From NCBI RefSeq assembly GCF_017873565.1, contig NZ_JAGGKH010000001.1:400253-464252 (forward strand): a DNA stretch of 64,000 nt. Reading direction: 5' to 3'. Both the position numbers and the translations under genes were made by a program. The stretch is from Lederbergia galactosidilytica (GTDB lineage: Bacteria > Bacillota > Bacilli > Bacillales > Bacillaceae_C). Below are positions 49,955 to 58,545 of the stretch, piece by piece (position 1 is the first letter of the stretch; every line of letters starts with the position of its first letter). Below the pieces are notes generated by a model. The model worked only from the letters and a program-made list of their open reading frames with translations. It ran no database searches and had not been told where the DNA came from.

Positions 49955-50929
49955 TTACCATAGACTTATTTTTGATGCGCGTTTTGCAATATAGTTCATT
50001 ATTAATAATAATGAAAAATTGATTAGTGTATTAAATAACCCAATGGCGGCCGCATAACTAAATTGATTTGAAATAATCCCAATCTTATACACATACGTTT
50101 CAATTACTTCAGAGATTGGTAGATTTAATGAATTTTGCATTAAGAAAATCTTCTCAAAACCAGTACTAATGATTGAGCCCATATTAAGGATTAAAAGAAT
50201 AATGATAGTAGGGATAATCGCTGGAATTTCTACATTTTTTATAATTTGCCATCTATTTGCTCCATCGACTTTAGCAGAGTCATAGAGTTGTGGATCTACA
50301 CTTGATAAGGCGGCTAAATAAATAATGCTATTCCAACCTACATGTTGCCAAACATCCGAGAGAACGTACACTGGAACGAAGGCCTTTACAGACGCAAGTA
50401 GATTTGAACTTTCAAAACCTAAAGCACTAATTAAAAGGCCAATAATTCCAGTATTAGGAGAAAGCAAAACATTTAATAACCCTACTAGTACAACAATTGA
50501 AATGAAATGTGGTAAATAAACGGTTGTTTGAAGGATCTTCTTTCCTTTTTTCCACTTAATTTGATTTACCAGTAATGCTAGAGCAATCGGTGCTGGAAAT
50601 CCTATGACTATTGTTGTGATACTAATGACAAGGGTATTTCTAATTAAATCCCAGAACATATGACTATTCACAAACTGGGAAAAATACTTTAATCCAACCC
50701 ATTCACCACCTGTAAGCCCTGCGGTAAAGTCATATTCCCGAAATGCTAATTGAATGCCATACATCGGTATATAGTTAAATATAAGTACACAAACGATTGC
50801 CGGAAAAATTAATAACCAGAGCTGATAATCACGTTTAAAAGTGTTCATAATTGTCGGCTTTTTTCTTTTTGCCGTAATTAATAATTCAGATGATGAATGT
50901 TTCTCAGTTCGGGATGTTATAAGTGCCAT
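49955..50929 (-). CDS. Carbohydrate ABC permease, LplB/YteP type
   Basis: Start set at ATG 50929, after AAAGGAGGACATG; the frame runs to 50965 but the ribosome site lies inside that stretch. 324 aa, six membrane segments, EAA-like loop YDSAKVDGANRWQII about residue 225. Motif FNYIPMYGIQLAFREYDF is characteristic of LplB-type proteins. Partner of the LplC-type gene 75 bp downstream. Confidence 0.92.
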   Translation of the reverse strand: MALITSRTEKHSSSELLITAKRKKPTIMNTFKRDYQLWLLIFPAIVCVLIFNYIPMYGIQLAFREYDFTAGLTGGEWVGLKYFSQFVNSHMFWDLIRNTLVISITTIVIGFPAPIALALLVNQIKWKKGKKILQTTVYLPHFISIVVLVGLLNVLLSPNTGIIGLLISALGFESSNLLASVKAFVPVYVLSDVWQHVGWNSIIYLAALSSVDPQLYDSAKVDGANRWQIIKNVEIPAIIPTIIILLILNMGSIISTGFEKIFLMQNSLNLPISEVIETYVYKIGIISNQFSYAAAIGLFNTLINFSLLLIMNYIAKRASKISLW

Positions 50930-50950
50930 AACATGTCCTCCTTTATTTGG

Positions 50951-51081
50951 AAGAGACTGGGACAAAGTTTTTTATCACCAAAGAAAATTGAACTACTTGA
51001 TGGAGAAACTTGCTCCGGAAATATATTTCGTTAAGGTAATACATTATTAGTCTTTGGATCTTACCATTTCTCCCAGCCTCT
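50951..51081. repeat. Intergenic inverted-repeat element, family B (copy 3)
   Basis: AAGAGACTGGGACAAAG at the left and CTCCCAGCCTCT at the right are inverted. The interior (CACCAAAGAAAATTGAACTACTTGATG) matches the copies at 3811 and 55571. Confidence 0.68.
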
Positions 51082-51109
51082 AAAGACGTATTGAATGTAA
51101 TTAATACCT

Positions 51110-51297
51110 GAATCAATTTCATAATAGAGAATTTAACATCAAGTTGATTGACGCTTCAGGTAGACGCTTTCCGTGGGGCGTGTGAGGTGCATCCTTGTCG
51201 TTATTCAACTGAGTTAGGGAAATACCTCGGCTAACACTTAGGTTTTCTTTATGAAAATTATTCGTGTATTGGTTATTAATAGCAATTATGAAATTGC
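51110..51297. repeat. MITE-like element, family A (diverged copy)
   Basis: Ends GAATCAATTTCATAATAGAG and AGCAATTATGAAATTGC are inverted. Interior keeps CGCTTCAGGTAGACGCTTTCC and TTCGTGTATTGG but has lost other blocks. It abuts the stop codon of the LplA-type gene, leaving no room for an original terminator. Confidence 0.75.
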
Positions 51298-51303
51298 TTC
51301 CCT

Positions 51304-52908
51304 TTATTGGTTACTTTTATATTCATCATAATACTTTTGGATTATTTCCATATTTGATTTCAGCCCAATTTTTTCCATTTCCTCTACATATTTATCCCAT
51401 TGCTCTTCAATTCCGCCTTTTGTTATCCATTCACCAAACTTAGACATACTTAAATTCATTAAATCAGTATTGATTAAAGCCATTTGATTATTGTCTTCTG
51501 TACTATATTTTAAAAACATTCCTGGGAACACATTATCCTCAATATTTAAAGACTCAAAGGTTTTCGTAAATGGTTCTTGTTGATCCCCAACCGCCTTCAT
51601 ATCTTCTCCAAGTTCTAATTCAATAGAATCAGCTATATACATCGGTCCATTATCTGCCCATGTTGAAGTCCATTTCCACGTTCCAGGGTCCATACTTTCA
51701 TCCTCTGGAGGTAATACTTTATATGTCCCATCATTATTATCCTGAATATTAGGACCAATTGATCCAAATAGGATCTGCATACTTACTTCTGGGTCATATA
51801 ATTCATTAATAAACTTCATTGCCGCTTCTTTATCTTTTGTCTGTGAAGACATTTGAATAAAATTAACTCCATAATTTAATTCGTTATAATCATATGTCCA
51901 AGAAATTTCCCCTGAGTAATCGGCAGATTTTTTCATTGGAGCAAAGGATTCATATTGTTCGGCAATTTCCAAACCAAATCGATCTGTTGCTTCCCAGCCG
52001 AATGTATATCCAACTTTTGCTACCTCACCTTCGCCGCGGGCAACGGATTGGTACTTCGTATAGTCTTGAGTAAATACTTCTTCATTTATTAACCCATTTT
52101 TATACAGCTTATTTAAAAAGCTAACAACTTCTTTATAACGCTCATCAACAAAGAAATTCTTAATCTCACCCTCTTCAAGAAAATACCCTTGTCCGCCACC
52201 ACCTGTAATTGTCATACCGGTACTACCCAATAAAACAGTTGGTTGAAAATATCCAAAACCTCCAGTACCAACTGGTGCAAAATCCATTGGAATCTCATCA
52301 TTAGGATCGCCATTTCCATTTGCATCCTGCTCTTTAAACGCCATTAATACATCAAATAATTCATCCCAATTCGTTGGCACTTCAAGATTTAAGTTATCAA
52401 GCCACTCCTTGTTAATAAACTGCATAGTGGCTGTTTCAGGCCAAAATCTTTGATACTTAGGTAATCCGTATATTTCTCCTCCTGCCTGAGTAGATAACTC
52501 TTTCGTAAGTGGCTTTTGCTCAAACATTTCTTGAATATTGGGCCCCTGCTCTTCAATTAATCCTGACATATCTTCAAATAAACCAGTGAATTTCGCAAAA
52601 TCTGCATCTGTAATCGCATTTGGACCAATGATTAAATCTGGTATATCCCCACCAGCTAGCATTGCTCCTTTTTTCTGATCCCAATCTGCGGAAACTTCCT
52701 CCCATTTAATCTTTACTCCAGCACGTTCCTCAACCTCTTGTAACCATTCCATATCTTTAACACTTTTAGTTAATGGATGTTTTGTAATTAAAGCTGTCAG
52801 TACAACCTTTCCATCATCAGTTACTGAACTTTTTTCTTCTTTATTGCACGCAACTAATAAAATGATCCCTAGGCAAAGTATAAGTATTATTACAGCACGT
52901 CTTTTCAT
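51304..52908 (-). CDS. LplA-type solute-binding lipoprotein
   Basis: Start set at ATG 52908, after TAGGAGGGAAAAAG; an upstream in-frame extension to 53025 would cover the regulatory region. 534 aa; lipobox LLVAC (Cys21). Large family 1 binding protein of the LplA class, with EFDANGNGDPNDEIPMDF-like calcium loop (AFKEQDANGNGDPNDEIP) typical of this class. It is the receptor for the LplB/LplC permeases downstream, although two repeat elements now lie between them. A cre box (52974-52988) and two AraR-like boxes precede it. Confidence 0.92.
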   Translation of the reverse strand: MKRRAVIILILCLGIILLVACNKEEKSSVTDDGKVVLTALITKHPLTKSVKDMEWLQEVEERAGVKIKWEEVSADWDQKKGAMLAGGDIPDLIIGPNAITDADFAKFTGLFEDMSGLIEEQGPNIQEMFEQKPLTKELSTQAGGEIYGLPKYQRFWPETATMQFINKEWLDNLNLEVPTNWDELFDVLMAFKEQDANGNGDPNDEIPMDFAPVGTGGFGYFQPTVLLGSTGMTITGGGGQGYFLEEGEIKNFFVDERYKEVVSFLNKLYKNGLINEEVFTQDYTKYQSVARGEGEVAKVGYTFGWEATDRFGLEIAEQYESFAPMKKSADYSGEISWTYDYNELNYGVNFIQMSSQTKDKEAAMKFINELYDPEVSMQILFGSIGPNIQDNNDGTYKVLPPEDESMDPGTWKWTSTWADNGPMYIADSIELELGEDMKAVGDQQEPFTKTFESLNIEDNVFPGMFLKYSTEDNNQMALINTDLMNLSMSKFGEWITKGGIEEQWDKYVEEMEKIGLKSNMEIIQKYYDEYKSNQ

Positions 52909-52973
52909 CTTTTTCCCTCCTATATTGTCATTTTTTACAAGCCAGATGCGACTAATAGAGCCTCCTCCCTTAA

Positions 52974-52988
52974 GGATAACGCTTTCAA
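52974..52988. promoter_or_regulatory. CcpA cre box
   Basis: Minus strand TTGAAAGCGTTATCC matches the cre consensus at all but the last position. It is about 66 bp upstream of the LplA-type start. Confidence 0.6.
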
Positions 52989-53011
52989 ATATAATGTCGT
53001 ACCACCTTACC

Positions 53012-53027
53012 TCTTGTACGAACATTA
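53012..53027. promoter_or_regulatory. AraR-like operator (weak half of a pair)
   Basis: TCTTGTACGAACATTA: left half TTGTAC matches the AraR operator, right half is poor (10 of 16 in all). It lies 44 bp centre to centre from the site at 53056. Confidence 0.4.
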
Positions 53028-53055
53028 TTTTTTACCTATTGTTTATCTTCGGTGA

Positions 53056-53071
53056 AGTTGTACGTATGAAA
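53056..53071. promoter_or_regulatory. AraR-like operator (strong half of a pair)
   Basis: AGTTGTACGTATGAAA matches 12 of 16 positions of the AraR palindrome. The 44-bp spacing to the partner site is close to the 42-43 bp of B. subtilis paired AraR sites, so cooperative binding is plausible. Confidence 0.5.
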
Positions 53072-53089
53072 TTGTTTTTTATTATAGTT

Positions 53090-53345
53090 GACTCGTCTGT
53101 ACTTTTCAATACTATAAATTGGATAATATAATAATAATAAAATATACTTATATCTTAAGTACTAGTTAACTTTCTTTGAGAATTCGAAGATTTTGGTTTT
53201 CATGTCTTTGTCTATATAAGCTAGGTGAACATATTGTTAGAATGCTATTAATTGACCGATTACATAAACACTTTGGATTTTTTTAGTCATCTTTTAATGA
53301 CTTAAGCTTTGAGTATTCATGCCTTAAATATCTTATTAAAACACT
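53090..53345. other. 256-bp AT-rich gap
   Basis: Between the LplA promoter region and the stop codon of the truncated GH43 gene. A short hairpin AGTCAT/ATGACT at 53288-53305 has its T-run on the wrong side for a minus-strand terminator. Nothing else recognised. Confidence 0.4.
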
Positions 53346-54374
53346 TCATTTTGCTTTTTTTCCAATAAAAACTTGCCCATTCGGATCCATTCCCATAAAT
53401 ACAGTCGTTTCTTTTTTTCGCGCCCAATCCCAAGCAGGCATGATCGTGCATTCCACCCACTGGTTCCTATCATCTATCGATAGGAGGAATTGCTCATTCG
53501 TTAGGCGTTTCCAATTCTCTCCTTCAGGAGTAATTGTTAAATAACGCGCCACATTTTGTTCATTTTGGTCTTTATCGACAAATAGATAAGTCCATTCTCC
53601 CAAAATTTCTTCGCTTTTAATTGTTCTTTGCTTTTCTCCAGCAAATCTTTCCGGTGAAACTAGCGGCCAACCAGCTTGAGTCCAAACCACTTTTCTTATA
53701 TGTAGATAATGATATTTTTTATTTTTTTCAGCCCGCATATGATGGACAACATAATAATCTTCTCCATCCTTAAGGACGGAATTATGTCCAGGTGCAACCC
53801 ATCCTTCCCCATCATTAAAGGTGTACCCACCCAAAATTTTTAGCCCGACATCATTTGGAGGAAGACTAGTATCCGTCATCTCCTGTCCATGAAAATCAAG
53901 ATAAGGACCATCAATTGTTTTGGAACGGGCTACTCTAATATTGTAATTTGAAAATAAAGAATCATAGGATACAAACAGGTAAAAATAATCGAATTCTGGA
54001 TTATAAATAATATAAGGGCCTTCAATCGCAGCTTCTACATTATGATGTCTTTTAGCAATTAACTTTCCTTTTCCATAATTTAATAACTTACCATTTTTAG
54101 GATTAATTTTAGTTAAATAAATTCCACCGAAAAAGGAGCCATACACCATCCATGGATGACCATAACGGTCAAATGTAATATTGGCATCAATTGCATTTGG
54201 CTCATCTACACCCTGTTTCGTTTTAAATACCTCTCCTTGATCTAGCCATGGACCTTCGATATTTTTACTCGTTGCTACCCCGATAAAGGATTGATTCTTC
54301 CCAAATTGTGAAGCTGAATAGTACATAAAGTAGGTATCAGCAATTTTTACAATTTCTGGAGCCCAATTGGGCTG
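53346..54374 (-). pseudogene. GH43 endo-arabinanase, 5'-truncated (minus strand)
   Basis: About 340 codons that begin abruptly at NWAPEIVKI. What remains is a GH43 arabinanase: modulating Asp in PNAIDANITFD, acid Glu in AAIEGPYII, calcium-site His in GHNSVLKD and a normal C-terminal domain ending VFIGKKAK. Missing are the signal peptide and the first propeller blade with the general base Asp (the HDP motif), about 80-100 residues. The frame stays open nine codons further (to 54395), but that part is the antisense of the opposite gene. Without its base and secretion signal it should be inactive. It was probably an AbnA-type secreted enzyme. Confidence 0.8.
54360..54373. other. 14-bp palindrome at a rearrangement junction
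   Basis: AGCCCAATTGGGCT is a perfect palindrome. Reading left from it gives the 3' part of one GH43 gene, reading right gives the 3' part of another. This is the point where two 5'-truncated genes meet head to head. Confidence 0.8.
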
Positions 54375-55528
54375 AAAGTGAAACCTTCTGGGCACCAGAT
54401 GTCATTCAATTAGGAGATGGGCGTTACTATATGTACTACAATTCATCAAGAGGAGATTCCCCTAGATCTGCTATAGGGGTTGCTGTTGCAGATGATATCG
54501 AGGGACCTTATAAAGATTTAGGTGTGATTCTTAAATCTGGGATGATTGAGGAACCGAGTGAAGATGGCACTCCTTATGACGCCACAGTGCACCCTAATGT
54601 CGTGGATCCACATGTCTTTTTCGATCAAGATAACAAGCTTTGGATGGTATATGGCTCTTACTCAGGTGGTCTTTATATATTAAAAATAGACCCTGATACA
54701 GCCAAGCCGTATCCCGAACAAGGTTACGGAAAGAAACTACTAGGCGCTAACCATAGCCGGATTGAAGGTCCATATATTCAATATAGTCAAGAAACAGGAT
54801 ACTACTATCTTTTCTTATCATTTGGTGGATTAGCTGCAGATGGCGGCTATAATTTAAGAGTTGCTCGTTCTAAAAATCCGGATGGTCCTTACTATGACAG
54901 TGAAGGTAACAATATGATCGATGCCCATGGACCAAAGGGTTCTTTTTTTGAAGATAATGCTATTAAACGCTATGGCGCTAAACTTATCGGTAATTTTATG
55001 TTTTTACGCACTGAAAATGAGGTCTCGAGTGGAACAGATGGCTATGTATCCCCCGGGCATAATTCTACTTTTTATGATGAAGATACTGGTAAATATTTTG
55101 TAATTTTTCATACCCGTTTTCCTAATAGAGGGGAACAACATGAAATAAGAGTCCATCAAATGTTTATGAATGAAGCTGACTGGCCAGTGATCGCACCAAA
55201 TCGATATGCAGGGGAAACGATTGAAGCATATAGTAAAAAACAAGTAATAGGAGAATATAAATTAATCAATCATGGAAAAGATATCTCGAAGGTAAATAAA
55301 AAGTCTGTGATCATTCATTTGGAAAAGGATGGGAGTATTTCCGGGAATGTAAGCGGAAATTGGAAACAAACTGGTGATACAACCGTGAATATTATCTTAA
55401 ATAATATCACGTACAGAGGGATTTTTCTAAATCAATGGGATGAAACTATTGCTAATAATATCATGACTTTTACTGCTTTATCTGATGAAGGGATTGCGAT
55501 TTGGGGTAAGCAGGTTTTAACCGAGTAA
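54368..55528 (+). pseudogene. GH43 arabinanase, 5'-truncated (plus strand)
   Basis: Homology begins at WAESETFWAPDVIQ, just right of the palindrome; the first ATG (54431) is internal to the fold and lacks a ribosome site. Remaining motifs: modulating Asp in HPNVVDPHVFFD, acid Glu in RIEGPYIQ and calcium-site His in GHNSTFYD. The C-terminal domain (from YAGETIEAYS to WGKQVLTE) matches that of the arabinanase at 9575-12529, so it is an Abn2-type enzyme. It lacks the signal peptide and the blade carrying the HDP base Asp. It ends normally at 55528. Confidence 0.8.
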
Positions 55529-55570
55529 CGAAGATAATGCTGCTTTATTTTCCATTAACTGAAAGATTAT

Positions 55571-55844
55571 GAACGGGACTGGGACAAAGATGTTTTAACC
55601 AAAGAAAAAACGAACTACTTGATGCAATAACTGGCTTCGGGAATCTACTTTACTTTCTGCAGGCGGCTGGTGAGCTTTCTTGCTCTATCGCTACTTCATA
55701 ATCTCTGGAGCCTTTCTCACTAACACGACTTTCAGGTGGCAAGTTGGTCAAAGAACGTGATCATTCCCAGTAGGAGTCTACGTATATTTCCTACGACATT
55801 GTTCGTTTTTGGAGCTTAACATGTTTTATATCCCAGCCTCGTTT
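55571..55844. repeat. Intergenic inverted-repeat element, family B (long copy)
   Basis: Left end GAACGGGACTGGGACAAAG and right end TATCCCAGCCTCGTTT are inverted and extend inward about 25 bases. AACCAAAGAAAAAACGAACT in the interior links it to the copies at 3811 and 50951. Inner segments GCAGGCGGCTGGTGAGC and GACTTTCAGGTGGCAAG give further pairing. Confidence 0.7.
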
Positions 55845-55877
55845 CTCATTTTCCAACTTCTATTAGCATTTACTTTT

Positions 55878-56780
55878 TTATAAATAATACATCTTAAATA
55901 CAATATCTTGATCGTGATTCCCAAACTTTTTCCCGAAAATGGTTGCACCGCCAACATGTTTGGCATCCTCTTTCACTTCAATACGTAATGTCCAACGATC
56001 ACAATCGGTTTCTAAGTCTCCTATTACTACATCGGATAGTGGATCTCCGTCAATATACGTGCCATGGTCGGTAATTCTAATCGTCTTCAAAAGCCCATAT
56101 TGGTTAATATTGCTTGGCCACCAATCAGGCGTGAATTTTCCTCTTGTATCAGCAAAATCACCAGGACTTGTCCAAGTCCCCAATTCCATGCCATTTAGTG
56201 AAAAGGTAATATCAGACGGCCATACATCATTGGCAAATGGAAATTCGGATGATATTTCCAAACTAATTTCAAATTGCTGTACCTGTTCTCCTTTCTTAAG
56301 AAAGTTAGCCACATTATATTGGACGAACCCTTGGGTAAACCATAATATTTCTGCATCCACCCTCTTAGGATCCATAAAATATTTAGGATCATCCACTGGG
56401 CCGATAAAATCCTTTTCTGTTGCTATTCCACAGGTTGGTTTGAAGTCAAAATCAGTGTAATGTCCTATTGGAACAGATGTCTCATAAGAAGCAAACGAAT
56501 GATAGATTTTTTTGGGAAAATTAATCTCGATGTGATCCACTTTTAAAATAGAAATCTTTTGTCTTCCTGATTTGCCAGGAACCTTCTCCGTTCGAATAAG
56601 TCCAGCATCCTCTAATTTCTGAATATGCTTCGTTACAATCGGGCTACTAATCTTCAACTCCTCCGATAGTTCTTTAATATTCATCTTGTTTTTAGACAAT
56701 AACTGAATAATTCTAAGTCGCACATCACTTGCCAATGCTTGATAAACAATAAGTGAGGACTGATCTATTTCTAATTGCAC
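55878..56780 (-). CDS. ArsR-type regulator with large C-terminal ligand domain
   Basis: 300 aa, GTG start after GGGGG. Residues 1-85 are an ArsR-type winged helix (YQALASDVRLRIIQLLSK, IKELSEELKISSPIVTKHIQKLEDAGLI). No metal-binding Cys pair is seen. Residues ~95-300 form a beta-rich domain (QFEISLEISSEFPF, DITFSLNGMELGTWTSPGDF) resembling a jelly-roll; together with its position this suggests a sugar-sensing role. It is divergent from the importer operon starting at 57081, whose promoter it may control. ArsR proteins with this long tail are seen beside carbohydrate genes in Bacilli, but I know of no characterised case. Confidence 0.85.
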   Translation of the reverse strand: MQLEIDQSSLIVYQALASDVRLRIIQLLSKNKMNIKELSEELKISSPIVTKHIQKLEDAGLIRTEKVPGKSGRQKISILKVDHIEINFPKKIYHSFASYETSVPIGHYTDFDFKPTCGIATEKDFIGPVDDPKYFMDPKRVDAEILWFTQGFVQYNVANFLKKGEQVQQFEISLEISSEFPFANDVWPSDITFSLNGMELGTWTSPGDFADTRGKFTPDWWPSNINQYGLLKTIRITDHGTYIDGDPLSDVVIGDLETDCDRWTLRIEVKEDAKHVGGATIFGKKFGNHDQDIVFKMYYL

Positions 56781-56973
56781 AGAATTCCCCCTCTTTCATT
56801 TTTAAAAATAAAATTAGATCATTCGCTTTTTGCAAACATTTAAATAATAAGTACTTATATATCATAATATAATCATTCAATAAAAGTAAACACAACATCC
56901 CTTCCTTTTATTTTAATTAACAATATTGTTAACTATATATAATATATATCAAATTAAATTTACAAAAATATTA

Positions 56974-57002
56974 TTGACAGCGTTTCATCACAGCTATATA
57001 CT
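56974..57002 (+). promoter_or_regulatory. Sigma-A promoter for the 57-61 kb operon
   Basis: TTGACA, 17-bp spacer, TATACT: near-consensus -35 and -10 boxes, 79 bp before the start codon at 57081. The overlapping GCGTTTCAT is a one-base-short cre-like sequence. Confidence 0.7.
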
Positions 57003-57080
57003 AAATCCAAGTTAATTATTTACAAGATTTATAGTTTTGTGAATAACTACTTAGTAATTTAAACTCAAGGAGAGGGTAAA

Positions 57081-58325
57081 ATGAGAAAGAGCATTATCTC
57101 AATGCTATTGGCTGCTACATTCATGTTATTAGTCGCTGGATGCAGTAATGATGATAAAAATACAATTACTTTCTGGACACCTTTAACGGGGGATGATGGA
57201 GCTTATATGGATGAAATTGTAAAGGAATACAATGCGACAGACCCTGAAATTAAAGTGAAACATGTCATTACGTCTGATATGTATACGAAATTATCCACAG
57301 TCTTAAATTCTGGTAAAGGAATTCCAGATTTAACGATTATTCATGCTGACCGTGTTCCCTCATATGTAAAGCAAGGGGTTTTAGAACCCATGACAAATGT
57401 CGTTGCAGAGCAATCAGAATTAAAAGAAGAAAATTATTTACCGCAAGCTTGGTCAGTTGGAAATATTGATGATACTCAATATACGATCCCTCTTGATATT
57501 CATAGTAATGCCATGTACTATAACGAAGATTTACTGAAAAAATATAATGTTGAAAACTTTCTTGATGATGATGTCGTAACATTTGATGAAATGTTGTCCT
57601 TGCAAGGAAAATTAGATGAAGGCGATTACGTCCTGAATGATGCCTTATTAAGCTGGGTTATTTTAGCACAAGTGCAAAATCTTGGCGGCGATATTCAAGA
57701 AAATGGAGAACCAGCAGTAAACACAGATGTAATGAGACAAGCCATCGAGGCTGTGAAAGAACTAAGTGATGCTGGCTTAATGACGCCTTATGGTGAAGAC
57801 GGTTACTTAATGTTCCAATCTGGAAACGTTCTATTTTCTACTGATGGTACTTGGAGTTCAACTGCCCATGCCGATGTGGAAGGCTTGAATTTTGGTGTCA
57901 CAAATATTTACGCCTTTGAACCTGATAAATATACTAATAGGGCTTCATCCCATTTATTTTCAATGTTAAAAAGTGACTCAAGAACAGAAGAAAAAGAAAA
58001 AGGAATTGCTCAATTTTTAGATTTTATCCGTCAAAATTCAATGGAATGGGCAGAGGCTGGGCAAATTGTGGCAAGTAAAGAAGTGAATGAAAGTCCGGAA
58101 TACGAACAATATATGCAATCCTTCTTCACTTCTAATGAAAAGGAAACTGAATCCCTTTACATTTATACGTATGAATATTATGCGTACGTACAAGAGGCAT
58201 TAGATAAGTATATACTAGATATTGCGCATGGGGAAATGGACATAGATGAAGGTCTTGAAACAATGGAGAAATTTGTTATAGATAAAATTAATGAAAGCGA
58301 CAACGGTGAAGAGAAAGCTGAATAA
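57081..58325 (+). CDS. Solute-binding lipoprotein of the plus-strand importer
   Basis: 414 aa, AAGGAGAGGG precedes the ATG. Lipobox LLVAGC (Cys about 21). Family 1 solute-binding protein (ITFWTPLTGDDGAYMDEIV; SNAMYYNEDLLKKYNVEN). First gene of an operon with two permeases, a small membrane protein and a GH43 exo-enzyme. A hairpin just after it (58401-58433) would let the receptor be made in excess of the permeases, as is common. The sugar is probably an arabino-oligosaccharide, judging by the linked GH43 enzyme. Confidence 0.92.
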   Translation: MRKSIISMLLAATFMLLVAGCSNDDKNTITFWTPLTGDDGAYMDEIVKEYNATDPEIKVKHVITSDMYTKLSTVLNSGKGIPDLTIIHADRVPSYVKQGVLEPMTNVVAEQSELKEENYLPQAWSVGNIDDTQYTIPLDIHSNAMYYNEDLLKKYNVENFLDDDVVTFDEMLSLQGKLDEGDYVLNDALLSWVILAQVQNLGGDIQENGEPAVNTDVMRQAIEAVKELSDAGLMTPYGEDGYLMFQSGNVLFSTDGTWSSTAHADVEGLNFGVTNIYAFEPDKYTNRASSHLFSMLKSDSRTEEKEKGIAQFLDFIRQNSMEWAEAGQIVASKEVNESPEYEQYMQSFFTSNEKETESLYIYTYEYYAYVQEALDKYILDIAHGEMDIDEGLETMEKFVIDKINESDNGEEKAE

Positions 58326-58370
58326 GTTCTCTCCATACTTACATGGTAAGTATCAAATTCGGTTCCAAAA

Positions 58371-58386
58371 ATTTATACGTACATCT
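58371..58386. promoter_or_regulatory. AraR operator inside importer operon
   Basis: ATTTATACGTACATCT matches 13 of 16 positions of the AraR palindrome. It lies between the binding-protein and permease genes, which suggests an internal AraR-controlled promoter or a roadblock. Confidence 0.55.
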
Positions 58387-58400
58387 AATATATGAATTTC

Positions 58401-58433
58401 AATCAGTGAGGGTTTATCCTACCCTTGCTGATT
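58401..58433 (+). terminator. Hairpin between binding-protein and permease genes
   Basis: AATCAGTGAGGGT pairs with ACCCTTGCTGATT (one mismatch), followed by GATCTTT. A partial terminator or 3' stabiliser for the binding-protein message. Confidence 0.5.
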
Positions 58434-58545
58434 GATCTTTAAACCGTAACCGTTTGGTCTCCTACTCTTTTGGAAGTATGAAATTTCTTAAAACTGAAAA
58501 TTGCTCTGTTTTCTTCGGGACAGTTAGACACGAGGAGGAATCTCG

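Noticed and set aside
53272..53310. Terminator for the truncated minus-strand GH43 gene
   Set aside because: The AGTCAT/ATGACT stem is short and the T-run precedes the stem on the plus strand; on the minus strand it is followed by As.
55939..56460. 173-residue plus-strand frame inside the ArsR-type gene
   Set aside because: Long for a shadow, but the minus-strand frame has a clear winged-helix domain and ribosome site; this one has neither.
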